From: an uncultured Gilliamella sp.
GTDB lineage: Bacteria; Pseudomonadota; Gammaproteobacteria; Enterobacterales; Orbaceae
DNA: 64,000 nt
Direction of reading: 5' to 3'
NCBI GenBank assembly: GCA_945271295.1
Contig: CALYPG010000009.1
Span: 30,525 to 94,524, forward strand
The position numbers and the translations under genes were made by a program. Each line of letters opens with the position of its first letter. Position 1 is the first letter of the stretch. This document shows, piece by piece, positions 1 to 8,558 of the stretch. The notes under the pieces were generated by a model. The model did no database searches. It saw only the letters and a list, made by a program, of their open reading frames with translations, and was not told the origin of the DNA.

Positions 1-1072
1 GGCCAATATTTATTAATAACATGTAACCTAAAACCATCAAAAAGAATGATCCACTTTCTAAGAGCCAGAAAAATGGAAAAGCCATTGCCGCAGAAAAAAG
101 AGCACCAAAAATATAAATTGGTCTGCGACCTACTTTATCAGATAATGCACCAAAAAATGCATGAGTAGCAAACGAAATGACACAAGTTGCCATAACAACG
201 TTCAAAATAGTTTGTCTCTCGACATTTAAGGTTGATGTCGCGTAAGACACGGCAAATACAGTAGCTAAAAAGAAAGGAACTGACTCCGCAAGTCTTAAGA
301 ACATAATTAAGACGATGCTACGCCACTGATGTTTTATAACTTCAATAACAGGACTTGGTTCTTTATTCTTTTCTTTCTTTTGTTCTTTTTGTATTTGTTG
401 GAATACCGGTGTTTCATCTAAACGTCGACGCATATATAGTCCAAGAATAACCAATGCTACACTAAGCCAAAATGGAATTCGCCATCCCCAACTTAATAGT
501 TGATCTTCTGGTAACATAACCATAAAAGCAAAAACCCCTGTAGCTAAAAGTTGTCCGGAAAAACCACCAGTTTGTGGTATTGCCCCTAATAATCCACGGC
601 GGTTAGATGGAGCACTTTCGACCACCATTAGCATTGCTCCCCCCCATTCTCCGCCGACCAAAAATCCTTGCATAAATCTAAGTATAACTAGGAAAATAGG
701 CGCCCATACACCAATTTGTTCATATGTAGGTAAACAACCGACTAAAAATGTAGAAACCCCCATACCTCCAAGTGTAATTAGTAGCGTAATTTTACGACCT
801 AATGTATCACCCATATGGCCAAAGAAAATACCGCCTAATGGTCTTGCAATAAAACCGACACCAAATGTTGCAAACGAAGCTAACATAGCAGCTAAAGGGC
901 TAATGGTTGGGAAAAAGATTTTACTAAATACTAGTGCACTAGCTAATCCATAAAGTAAGAAGTCATAAAATTCTATAGTATTACCAATCCAACTAGATAT
1001 TACTACTCGTCTAATACTGGCTTTATCTAATTGTTTTGCTCCTGTTTCTGAGCTTATTGCTGACATAGTCAT
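1..1072 (-). CDS. MHS-family MFS transporter (partial, C-terminus beyond window)
   Basis: Inner-membrane proton-coupled permease of the metabolite:H+ symporter branch of the MFS (ProP, KgtP and ShiA relatives). I translated it from the minus strand. The N-terminal 357 residues are present and the reading frame runs off the window edge. Visible signatures are the first-helix motif IGNTIEFYDFLLYG, the loop 2-3 motif GHMGDTLGRK and its second-half repeat GALSDKVGRR. The start at 1072 follows a GAGGAA ribosome binding site; an ATG two codons later is possible. It is the last gene of the minus-strand operon that begins with the kinase at 6446, so it probably imports that pathway's substrate. MHS members carry organic acids, betaines or sialic acid-like acids, so the substrate cannot be named. 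Confidence 0.85.
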   Translation of the reverse strand, partial: MTMSAISSETGAKQLDKASIRRVVISSWIGNTIEFYDFLLYGLASALVFSKIFFPTISPLAAMLASFATFGVGFIARPLGGIFFGHMGDTLGRKITLLITLGGMGVSTFLVGCLPTYEQIGVWAPIFLVILRFMQGFLVGGEWGGAMLMVVESAPSNRRGLLGAIPQTGGFSGQLLATGVFAFMVMLPEDQLLSWGWRIPFWLSVALVILGLYMRRRLDETPVFQQIQKEQKKEKNKEPSPVIEVIKHQWRSIVLIMFLRLAESVPFFLATVFAVSYATSTLNVERQTILNVVMATCVISFATHAFFGALSDKVGRRPIYIFGALFSAAMAFPFFWLLESGSFFLMVLGYMLLINIG

Positions 1073-1101
1073 AATATATTCCTCGTAATTTTTGACATAA
1101 G

Positions 1102-1128
1102 ACTGTTCATGGGTAATGTAAGAACAGT
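1102..1128. other. inverted repeat between sialidase-like gene and transporter
   Basis: ACTGTTC at 1102-1108 pairs with GAACAGT at 1122-1128 across a 13-nt loop, in the 87-bp gap before the MHS gene. No U-tract follows on the minus strand, so it is more likely a processing or attenuation hairpin, or a binding site, than a strong terminator. Confidence 0.3.
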
Positions 1129-1159
1129 TTTATCTCTATTGCGTACAGCTAATTGTGCT

Positions 1160-2215
1160 TTAATTAATTATGTTAACTTCGTTATATACAATATTTTTTC
1201 GATTCCATGTATAAGTTATATGTAATACATTTTTTTCATTAGGATCACTAATAATTGCAGGATAAGAAAACTCACCTTCGCCAGATTCCAAATCAAATGG
1301 TAGCGACCATGTTTTGCCATTATCATGTGAATAAATTAATGAAATTGGGGAGCGCTTATTCCAATTCCCTGATACAGGATTGAAAGCAAGAATTAAAGTA
1401 CCATCTGCAAGTTTTATAATGTCAATTCCACTATTATTATTGGGTAGCGTAGTGGCATAAGCTTGGCACCAATTACGACCAAAATCGACAGAATCACTTC
1501 GATAAATTTGACCCCGAGTGCTACGCATTAAAGCATGGATATGACCAGTATTTGATTCCCATAAGGTTGGTTGGATAACGCCATCCCATCGAAATACTTG
1601 TTCAATATTACTTTCCCATAAGGCATCATTTTTTAGTCCTTGCCAAATATTACTTTTATTAGAAGATGTAGCCTCCAAGTGTACAATTGGAATATCATTT
1701 CTTAACCAATTAATCCCATAATTATCTGAAATATCAATAAAAGAATCCCAATAGTGATTATTTTCAATTGAGCTTGGGGCTGCCCATTCTCCATTTGACA
1801 TAACTAACAATTTATTTTTGACCGGTCCTCTTGGTAATGGGTTTCCATCACCTAACACCTTAGGTACAGACCATGTATTTCCATTATCATCAGAAAAACT
1901 ATAGTGCGTGATCCAATGGTGTACATCTGGACCTACTTTATAAAACAAATAAACTCGGTCATTTTGATAATGAAGTACTGGATTCCAGTGTGCTTTTCCT
2001 TCTTGTGCAATTATACGAATAGGATTTTGCCATTGATTATTCACATAACGAGATAACCATATAGCCGTATCTTCGGTTCCTTCCTTTTTACCAGCAAAAT
2101 AGGCAACTAATAGTTGTTTATTAGATAACTTAATAATTGTTGATGCATGGCAGTTGTTAAATAATTGATGTTCAGGTTCTAATAAAAATGAAGCATCTTT
2201 TTTTAATAATTGCAT
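1160..2215 (-). CDS. sialidase-fold (BNR/Asp-box) family protein, cytoplasmic
   Basis: A 351-residue six-bladed beta-propeller candidate of the BNR_2 sialidase-like family. Four Asp-box-like motifs are visible: FSDDNGNTWS, ISDNYGINW, SDSVDFGRNW and YSHDNGKTWS. There is no signal peptide or membrane segment, so it should act in the cytoplasm on an imported compound. It begins 13 bp after the DapA-like gene, with the AAAGGT ribosome binding site overlapping that gene's stop. Together with a DapA-family aldolase it recalls sialic acid catabolism, but no nanE, nanK or nagA neighbour is visible, and the flanking isomerase and FGGY kinase point to a different sugar. Many members of this family are not true sialidases, so I call the fold and not the substrate. 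Confidence 0.75.
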   Translation of the reverse strand: MQLLKKDASFLLEPEHQLFNNCHASTIIKLSNKQLLVAYFAGKKEGTEDTAIWLSRYVNNQWQNPIRIIAQEGKAHWNPVLHYQNDRVYLFYKVGPDVHHWITHYSFSDDNGNTWSVPKVLGDGNPLPRGPVKNKLLVMSNGEWAAPSSIENNHYWDSFIDISDNYGINWLRNDIPIVHLEATSSNKSNIWQGLKNDALWESNIEQVFRWDGVIQPTLWESNTGHIHALMRSTRGQIYRSDSVDFGRNWCQAYATTLPNNNSGIDIIKLADGTLILAFNPVSGNWNKRSPISLIYSHDNGKTWSLPFDLESGEGEFSYPAIISDPNEKNVLHITYTWNRKNIVYNEVNIIN

Positions 2216-2228
2216 TATTAAATACCTT

Positions 2229-3152
2229 TTAAATAGCCAATGATCTTGTGATTATTTCACCTTGTAAGACCATATCATCTATAGCTTGCGGATAAAAACT
2301 ACTCATAAAGTTTTGAGAGGTCCTTACTCTGCATTGTATTGTTGAGAAATTTCCAATTTTCTGCTGATAATATTTTGCACAAATTGGATAATCTAAATTT
2401 TCTACTAAAGCTGCTGTGGATAAATAACTAGATAAAATTTGAGCTTTTTCAATATTTTTTTCCCAATTTTCATATAACCAAACATAAAGTTCTGGATGAA
2501 AATTAGCCATCACACCGCTAAATGCTCTATACCCCATTTGCAACGAGGTTAACAATGTTTGACTATTGGCATTTGCAAGGCTTAAGCGAGAACCATTGGT
2601 AATTAATGCCCGTTGTTTAATAATATTAAGATCACAACAGGTATCTTTAATAAAGGTAAAACGCTTACTATCAACACACCATTTTACAATATCGTCACTG
2701 AGTAAACGTTTATAAGGATAGGGACATTCATAAATACCGAGATCTATTTTTTGTGGTAATGTTAGCACTAATTTTTGTAAATTATTTAAGGCAATTTTAT
2801 TGTCTTCACCTTGTAGTGCAAACCGATTGCTAATTAAGATGATACTATCTGCACCCGTTTCAGACATTGCGATAAGTTGTTCAGATTGATGTGAAAAATC
2901 TGTTGCTGTGTGTCCAGAAACAACTACTGGTATTTTGCCATCAACTTTCTCAATAATAAATTTGGCAATTTTTTGACTTTCTTTGTCACTGAGAAAAAAC
3001 ATTTCACTCGATTGACAAAGGCCAAATAATCCATGAACTCCAGCTTTAACATACCAATCTATAAGATTTTCTAATGCATTATAATCAACGGATCTTTGCT
3101 CATTAAATGGGGTGAGCATTACCGGCCATACACCTACATATTTATTTTTCAT
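2229..3152 (-). CDS. DapA/N-acetylneuraminate lyase family class I aldolase
   Basis: A 307-residue TIM-barrel aldolase of the dihydrodipicolinate synthase superfamily. The Schiff-base lysine is visible in FTFIKDTCCD (about K169) and the catalytic tyrosine in GIYECPYPYK (about Y141). The usual GTTGE segment is replaced by GLCQSSE, which argues against true DapA and for a 2-keto-acid aldolase or lyase. I chose the start at 3152 because GGTGA lies about 6 nt upstream; the ATG at 3164 has no ribosome binding site. It sits between the isomerase and the sialidase-like gene in one operon. Family members cleave or form pyruvate-containing keto acids, so this gene probably handles an acidic sugar derivative. 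The substrate is unknown. Confidence 0.8.
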   Translation of the reverse strand: MKNKYVGVWPVMLTPFNEQRSVDYNALENLIDWYVKAGVHGLFGLCQSSEMFFLSDKESQKIAKFIIEKVDGKIPVVVSGHTATDFSHQSEQLIAMSETGADSIILISNRFALQGEDNKIALNNLQKLVLTLPQKIDLGIYECPYPYKRLLSDDIVKWCVDSKRFTFIKDTCCDLNIIKQRALITNGSRLSLANANSQTLLTSLQMGYRAFSGVMANFHPELYVWLYENWEKNIEKAQILSSYLSTAALVENLDYPICAKYYQQKIGNFSTIQCRVRTSQNFMSSFYPQAIDDMVLQGEIITRSLAI

Positions 3153-3182
3153 ACTGTTCACCATTTATTTAAATACTAATAT

Positions 3183-4838
3183 TTATTTATCTTGGAAATA
3201 TGTAAACGCATCCCCAGCAACTTTAACTTTGATATTTTGTGTTAAAGCTTGTGCAACAAAGGCTTTTACTACATATTCTAAGTGTGCTTCATCAACATAG
3301 GCTATCGTAATGTGATTGCTTTGATGACCAGCCATAAAGTCGTCTCGCGTAATACCATCAAGTACCGCATTGAGTAATGGCCACTCATAATTTGTCGCTC
3401 TGCGACGACGTTCAAATTCGTCTGCTGGTAATTCAGTGGCGTGACCGGTACCTATGTGCATAATCACATCTAATCCTTCATAATGGGCTCTTGCCCAAAT
3501 AAAACGTCCGGTTTTTCCTTGTCCTGCAATAGTTGAACCACCATAAGGGAAGAACATCGGCGGTTGCCGGTATCCGGTTGCTCCTGCAATACCACCTTTT
3601 ATGTGTTCAAACGGTACCGCACCAGAAATTTCAAAATCCCAATAAAATGTACCGTTATATTTACTGCCCCAACGAACATCATGAAGTGTTGTTTCTGCTG
3701 GTAAATTGAGGGATGTTAATAAATACCAAAGCATGGTTTGTGGGATAGCGGTTCCCATATCCACTTCATTGATGCATGGAATGGGTTGATTAGGCATAAT
3801 CACTTCACCATTTTCATCAGGAATAGGGAATCGGCCCGTTGATCCAATTGCTCCTTCAGCAAAATCAGATGCTGCACAGCAATCTTTCAGACCTTGTTGA
3901 TATTGAACCCCAACTGCCGATAAACCAAATCGTTTAAAGAATCTTGCCATAGCAATCATCATTGCACATTGTTCTTCAACTTGTTCACGGGTGAGTTCTT
4001 GTTCGCTATTAGTACCAAATTGGAATTGCATTCCTCGATCTTCATACCACTTTAAGCATTGCTCACGTAATGATTGTGGTACTTTTTTCATTTCAACTAA
4101 TAAAGCGGATTGAGAAAGAGATTCGAGAGGCATGCCAATTTTGATTAATGATTGTTGTGGAAAGACACCATTAATCATCCCCATACAAAACGTATCAAAT
4201 AATCCTAATATTGCTTTGTTACGAAGAATGTATTGCCCAATTTGATATCCAGTTTTTCCTGCTGTTGTTGCCATAACAGGATGGGTTGCAGGAATGTCAT
4301 GTAAATATTGAGTATTATGTTCAATAGCACCAAATTTTAACCAAGTATTAAGGGCAGTATCAAAAAACGCATCTTCAAAATTTTCAGACCACAATCTTGA
4401 ATACGATTTACCCAAGCTGGTTAATGTGCCAGCTAAACAAAGCATACCTACTAGGCCTGGCCAAGTGCCTTCAAAATTAGCAAGTAATAAAATCGGTCCG
4501 CGATGATGAACTAAACATGGTGCCACATAATGTGAGTATTGCCATGCTGTAAGTAAAACAATTAATGGTGCATCAGGGTCAATGTTGGCAAAATAGTCAC
4601 ATCCTTCGCGTTGAGTTCGTAAAAAACCATGTCCTGATTCAGGGTTAATGGGGAATGCTCTGGTTAATTTATATCCTTTATTTTTTAATACTTGCTCAAG
4701 CTTTTGTTCGAATTTTAATTGGGTTGGCCAACAGGTTGTATTTGCTGCTTCGCGCAAATCCCCACTGGTTACCATTAAAATTTCATTCTTATCAGCTGTC
4801 ATTGACGGCTTGTTATTAGATAATGCACTTTTTAACAT
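3183..4838 (-). CDS. L-fucose/L-arabinose isomerase-fold ketol isomerase
   Basis: A 551-residue protein of the L-fucose isomerase family, which interconverts aldoses and ketoses with a bound metal. By family pattern the metal ligands would be E358 (INEVDM), D387 (LHDVRW) and a C-terminal histidine in AGHQSNH (505 or 509). E. coli FucI is somewhat longer, and identity appears too low to call this fucI. The start at 4838 follows a strong GGAGGA site. It lies 12 bp after the kinase stop and 30 bp before the DapA-like start, so all are probably co-transcribed. The ketose it makes should feed the adjacent FGGY kinase. No fuculose-phosphate aldolase is present here, which leaves the substrate open. 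Confidence 0.8.
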   Translation of the reverse strand: MLKSALSNNKPSMTADKNEILMVTSGDLREAANTTCWPTQLKFEQKLEQVLKNKGYKLTRAFPINPESGHGFLRTQREGCDYFANIDPDAPLIVLLTAWQYSHYVAPCLVHHRGPILLLANFEGTWPGLVGMLCLAGTLTSLGKSYSRLWSENFEDAFFDTALNTWLKFGAIEHNTQYLHDIPATHPVMATTAGKTGYQIGQYILRNKAILGLFDTFCMGMINGVFPQQSLIKIGMPLESLSQSALLVEMKKVPQSLREQCLKWYEDRGMQFQFGTNSEQELTREQVEEQCAMMIAMARFFKRFGLSAVGVQYQQGLKDCCAASDFAEGAIGSTGRFPIPDENGEVIMPNQPIPCINEVDMGTAIPQTMLWYLLTSLNLPAETTLHDVRWGSKYNGTFYWDFEISGAVPFEHIKGGIAGATGYRQPPMFFPYGGSTIAGQGKTGRFIWARAHYEGLDVIMHIGTGHATELPADEFERRRRATNYEWPLLNAVLDGITRDDFMAGHQSNHITIAYVDEAHLEYVVKAFVAQALTQNIKVKVAGDAFTYFQDK

Positions 4839-4850
4839 AGGTCCTCCCTG

Positions 4851-6446
4851 TTACTTCTCGTCAAATGATTCATTCATTAACTGGTTATAACGCAATTGAT
4901 CTTGGTACATTTGTAAATAAACGTTGTATTTACGGTGGTGAAAATTCTGAGTGGAAAGATCTGGTTTAATCGTATTTCCAAATTCAACCATTTCTTTTGC
5001 TGCGTTAGAAATATCTTTAAAAGCTTTACATGCCACAGCCCCTAAAATTGCCGCTCCTAAATTGACGGCGTCTTCTTCCTTAGCAAGAAATATCTCTTTA
5101 CCGGTGATATTGGCGTACTCTCTTAGCCAAAGTGGATTTTTAGTTGCACCTCCACACATAATTAATCTATCAATTTGATAACCCGATTCCGTCATAGCAT
5201 TGATAATGTGTAATGTTCCGTAGGCAATAGCTTGCATGGTTGCTAAGTAATATTTAGCTAAAGCAGTTATGCCAGTTTCAAGCGTAAGTCCTGATACCAT
5301 TCCTTTGGCATCCGGATTAGCTCTTGGTGAACGGTTACCATGATGATCGGCTAAAATATGGAGATCATCAGTAAGGTATTTATTGTGTTGTTCTAATTGA
5401 TTAACATAATGGTTAAGAAGTTGATAATAGTTACATCCTTTTTGTTTGGCTTCTTGTTCTAGTTGTGGCCATGCTTCATGTTGTCTAATTGACCATTCTA
5501 ATAACGCACCCGCGGCACTTTGTCCGCCTTCATTCAGCCAATAATTGGGTAACATTGCATCAAGATAAGGTCCCCAAACCCCTGATACTAGAATGGGGTT
5601 TTTATTAACTATCATATGACAATTTGAAGTACCACTAATAATGGCAAGGCTGGCTTGAGGATTAGAACCAACAAGTGCAATACCGCCAGCATGAGCATCA
5701 ATAATTCCGGTTGCGACAATAACGTTAGTATGTAATCCTAATTGTTCGGCTGCTTTTGGCGTTAACGAACCGGCACTTTCACCTAACCCTAAAACCGTTT
5801 GTGGAATTTTATCTTTCAGATCTTTCAAATCAATTTTATTGAGGAATTTTTCACTAAAACTCTTTTTATGTGCTAAGTAATTCCATTTACAAGTTAAGGT
5901 ACAAACACTTGCAATATCTGAATTTGTAGCTTGCCAGACTAAATAATCGGCTAAATCGAAAAAGCGGGCTATTTTATTATAGCGGTCTGGATAGTGATGT
6001 TTGATCCATAAGATTTTGGGTAGTTCCATTTCAATACTTACTTCGCCACCAACATACTGCAATACCGGATCATTGGTTAAATTAATCGCCCTAGCTTCTT
6101 CTTTTGCGCGGTGATCCATCCACATAATTATGTTTTGATTATCATCATTGTTTTCAGAAATTGATACCGGATGACCTTGATGATCAAGTGCAACTAACGA
6201 ACAAGTAGCATCAAAACCAATAGAACGAACTTGAGCCACATCAACATTAGCAATAGCTATTGATTCTCTGACTGCAAGGCAAATTTGTTGCCAAATTTGC
6301 TTAGACGATTGCGCAATCCAATCTGAATTAGAATGAAACTGGTCAATAGGTTTTACACTAAATCCTAATCGATGACCTTGACGATCAAATAAAGCGGAAC
6401 GCACACTTGCAGAACCAACATCAACACCTATAAAAACATCTTCCAT
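4851..6446 (-). CDS. FGGY-family pentulose kinase
   Basis: A 531-residue sugar kinase with the two-lobed actin-like ATPase fold. Motifs seen are the N-terminal phosphate loop (DVGSASVRSALF), GFDATCSLVALD, WMDHRAKEEA, the catalytic-Asp segment GIIDAHAGGIALVG and the C-terminal FGGY signature CGGATKNPLWLREYANITGKEI split around residues 430-460. The GFDATCSLV stretch is typical of the D-ribulokinase-like subgroup of FGGY kinases (pentulose kinase family). An upstream in-frame ATG at 6482 is possible, but GAGG sits correctly before the ATG at 6446. It is the first gene of the five-gene minus-strand operon, so it probably phosphorylates the ketose formed by the isomerase. A CRP-like site lies about 80 bp upstream. 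Confidence 0.85.
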   Translation of the reverse strand: MEDVFIGVDVGSASVRSALFDRQGHRLGFSVKPIDQFHSNSDWIAQSSKQIWQQICLAVRESIAIANVDVAQVRSIGFDATCSLVALDHQGHPVSISENNDDNQNIIMWMDHRAKEEARAINLTNDPVLQYVGGEVSIEMELPKILWIKHHYPDRYNKIARFFDLADYLVWQATNSDIASVCTLTCKWNYLAHKKSFSEKFLNKIDLKDLKDKIPQTVLGLGESAGSLTPKAAEQLGLHTNVIVATGIIDAHAGGIALVGSNPQASLAIISGTSNCHMIVNKNPILVSGVWGPYLDAMLPNYWLNEGGQSAAGALLEWSIRQHEAWPQLEQEAKQKGCNYYQLLNHYVNQLEQHNKYLTDDLHILADHHGNRSPRANPDAKGMVSGLTLETGITALAKYYLATMQAIAYGTLHIINAMTESGYQIDRLIMCGGATKNPLWLREYANITGKEIFLAKEEDAVNLGAAILGAVACKAFKDISNAAKEMVEFGNTIKPDLSTQNFHHRKYNVYLQMYQDQLRYNQLMNESFDEK

Positions 6447-6522
6447 GTTTGCCTCAACTTTTTTGCTAACTCGTGTTAGCATAATAATTAAAAAACCCGA
6501 GTAAACAATTAATAAATATTCA

Positions 6523-6544
6523 TAATGTGATTTAATTCAAACTT
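6523..6544. promoter_or_regulatory. CRP-like site upstream of the kinase operon
   Basis: TGTGA at 6526-6530, six bases, then TCAAA at 6537-6541: nine of ten core positions of the CRP consensus TGTGA-N6-TCACA fit, with A for C in the right half. It is centred about 87 bp upstream of the kinase start. I could not place a convincing -10 box, so activation geometry is not claimed. Confidence 0.5.
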
Positions 6545-6884
6545 TTTTTAAAATTGCAATAAAAAACACATGGATAATTGCTTAAAATAAAAGCAATTGA
6601 ATTTGCAAAAATTATCATTTTTGAAATTACTGATATTTGTTTCTATCTAAAATTCAGAATGATATTTTTAAGTGTTAATCTTAAAATTTGTGTAAAAACA
6701 ATGTTGTTTTTTTATTAATGAATATTGCTAAGAACATATTTAATCTTTAGAAGAATTTAAAAAAATTACTTGAACGATAATTTTGTTTAATGGTTGATAT
6801 CTTTTATTATTGGATAAACCTGTTATTAACTGCAATGGATTAACCTAATTCGAGATTCATTTAAAACAAATATGTTAGGGTTTT

Positions 6885-6912
6885 ATACTGAAACGTATAG
6901 TTAACCTGAAAC
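6885..6912 (+). repeat. 28-bp intergenic element, copy 1
   Basis: The 28 bases are identical to the reverse complement of 37763-37790. Internally it is a direct repeat, CTGAAAC-N11-CTGAAAC, with an HpaI-like GTTAAC in the spacer. On its left side similarity continues as GTTTTA with a one-base indel relative to the other copy. Function unknown; see findings. Confidence 0.85.
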
Positions 6913-7063
6913 TTTTTTGCAATAAATTCTAAATATTATTGAAATTAACATGACTATTGCCGAAACCTTTTGGCATGTTAGAATAAGACACCATATCGAT
7001 GTTGTAACAATATAGTAAAATCATAATTATTAACATCATCTTTGTCATAAGTAGGATTATTTC

Positions 7064-8494
7064 ATGAAAATCAAAACCCGTTTTGCACCGAGTCCAACCG
7101 GTTATTTACATGTTGGTGGTGCTCGTACAGCACTTTATTCTTGGCTCTATACTCGCCATGCTAAAGGCGCATTTGTGTTGCGTATTGAAGATACCGATCT
7201 TGAGCGTTCAACGCCAGAGGCAATACAAGCAATTATGGATGGTATGAATTGGTTAAAATTGTCATGGGATGAGGGACCTTATTTTCAAACAAAACGTTTT
7301 GATCGTTATAATCAAGTGATTGACGAAATGTTAGAAAAAGGTACAGCTTATCGTTGTTACTGTTCTAAAGCGCGTCTAGAAAAATTACGTGAAGAACAGA
7401 TGGCAAAGGGTGAAAAGGCACGTTATGATGGTCATTGCCGTTGTGATGCAGTGCAAAAGCAACATTCACATGATGAGCCGCACGTGGTGCGCTTTGCTAA
7501 TCCGGTTGATGGTGTGGTCATTTTTAATGATTTAATTCGCGGTCCAATTGAGATTGCTAATAAAGAACTTGATGATTTAATTATCCGCCGCACTGACGGT
7601 TCACCAACTTATAATTTTTGTGTAGTGGTCGATGATTGGGATATGGAAATTACTCATGTTATTCGTGGTGAAGATCATATTAACAATACGCCTCGGCAAA
7701 TTAATATTTTAAAGGCACTTGGTGCACCATTGCCTGAATATGGCCATGTATCAATGATCTTAGGTGATGATGGGCAAAAATTGTCAAAACGCCATGGTGC
7801 AGTAAGCGTAATGCAATATCGTGATGATGGCTATTTACCTGAAGCATTACTCAACTATTTAGTTCGACTTGGTTGGTCTCATGGTGATCAGGAGATCTTC
7901 TCTGTGGCTGAAATGATAAGCTATTTTTCGTTAGATGCAGTAAGTAAATCAGCAAGTGCATTTAATACCGAAAAATTATTGTGGTTAAATCATCATTATA
8001 TTAATCATTTAGACGTCGATTATGTGGCGCAACATTTGGTTTGGCATATGAACAGGCAAGGCTATGATTTAAGCCAAGGACCAGATCTTATTACTATCAT
8101 TAAATTATTCGGTGAACGTTGTAAAACGCTTAAAGAAATAGCTGAATCATGCGCTTATTGTTATCAAGATTTTGCCGAATTTGATGCCGATGCAGCTAAA
8201 AAACATTTACGTCCGGTTGCCAAAGTACCATTAGAAACCATTAAAGCAAAAATACAAGCTATCGCTGATTTTGATTGGCAAATTGATAAGATCCATCATG
8301 CCATTGAAGCAACCGCAACTGAACTCGATGTAGGTATGGGTAAAGTTGGTATGCCACTTCGTGTTGCAGTAACAGGGCTTGGTCAATCTCCATCTGTTGA
8401 TGCGACAGTGTTTGCTGTTGGTAAACAGCGTTCGCTTGCCAGAATTGATAAAGCACTAGCTTATATTAAACAGCGAGAACAAGCACAAGAGTAA
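7064..8494 (+). CDS. gltX: glutamyl-tRNA synthetase
   Basis: Charges tRNA-Glu with glutamate in the cytoplasm; class I aminoacyl-tRNA synthetase. At 476 residues it has the usual bacterial length. The ATP-binding motifs are [14 protein letters not shown] (HIGH-type, residues 6-19) and KLSKR (239-243). A zinc-binding knuckle of the proteobacterial type is visible as CYC about residue 100 and HCRCD about 25 residues later. The start ATG follows TAGGA. It stands alone, with a divergent sugar operon upstream and a perfect hairpin before ydbH downstream. The call is secure. Confidence 0.97.
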   Translation: MKIKTRFAPSPTGYLHVGGARTALYSWLYTRHAKGAFVLRIEDTDLERSTPEAIQAIMDGMNWLKLSWDEGPYFQTKRFDRYNQVIDEMLEKGTAYRCYCSKARLEKLREEQMAKGEKARYDGHCRCDAVQKQHSHDEPHVVRFANPVDGVVIFNDLIRGPIEIANKELDDLIIRRTDGSPTYNFCVVVDDWDMEITHVIRGEDHINNTPRQINILKALGAPLPEYGHVSMILGDDGQKLSKRHGAVSVMQYRDDGYLPEALLNYLVRLGWSHGDQEIFSVAEMISYFSLDAVSKSASAFNTEKLLWLNHHYINHLDVDYVAQHLVWHMNRQGYDLSQGPDLITIIKLFGERCKTLKEIAESCAYCYQDFAEFDADAAKKHLRPVAKVPLETIKAKIQAIADFDWQIDKIHHAIEATATELDVGMGKVGMPLRVAVTGLGQSPSVDATVFAVGKQRSLARIDKALAYIKQREQAQE

Positions 8495-8508
8495 TTTTAT
8501 TTGTTTTG

Positions 8509-8533
8509 TTATTGCCGGCGTTACCGGCAATAA
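8509..8533. terminator. 10-bp stem hairpin after gltX
   Basis: TTATTGCCGG (8509-8518) pairs perfectly with CCGGCAATAA (8524-8533) around a 5-nt loop. No U-run follows on the plus strand, so termination may be incomplete and ydbH could receive read-through. Confidence 0.55.
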
Positions 8534-8558
8534 GTGCTTCTTCCAATTGAGAGTTTAT

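Larger units (their letters stand above)
6447..7063. other. 617-bp divergent intergenic region
   Basis: This very AT-rich region separates the kinase operon (minus) from gltX (plus). It holds the CRP-like site, one copy of the 28-bp repeated element at 6885-6912, and an imperfect hairpin near 6950-6979 (AACATG ... CATGTT around GCC/GGC). No ORF with a ribosome binding site and no regulator gene is seen. Confidence 0.7.

Noticed and set aside
3112..3300. 62-residue plus-strand ORF over the DapA-like and isomerase ends
   Set aside because: Antisense to two well-supported genes, low-complexity composition, no ribosome binding site.
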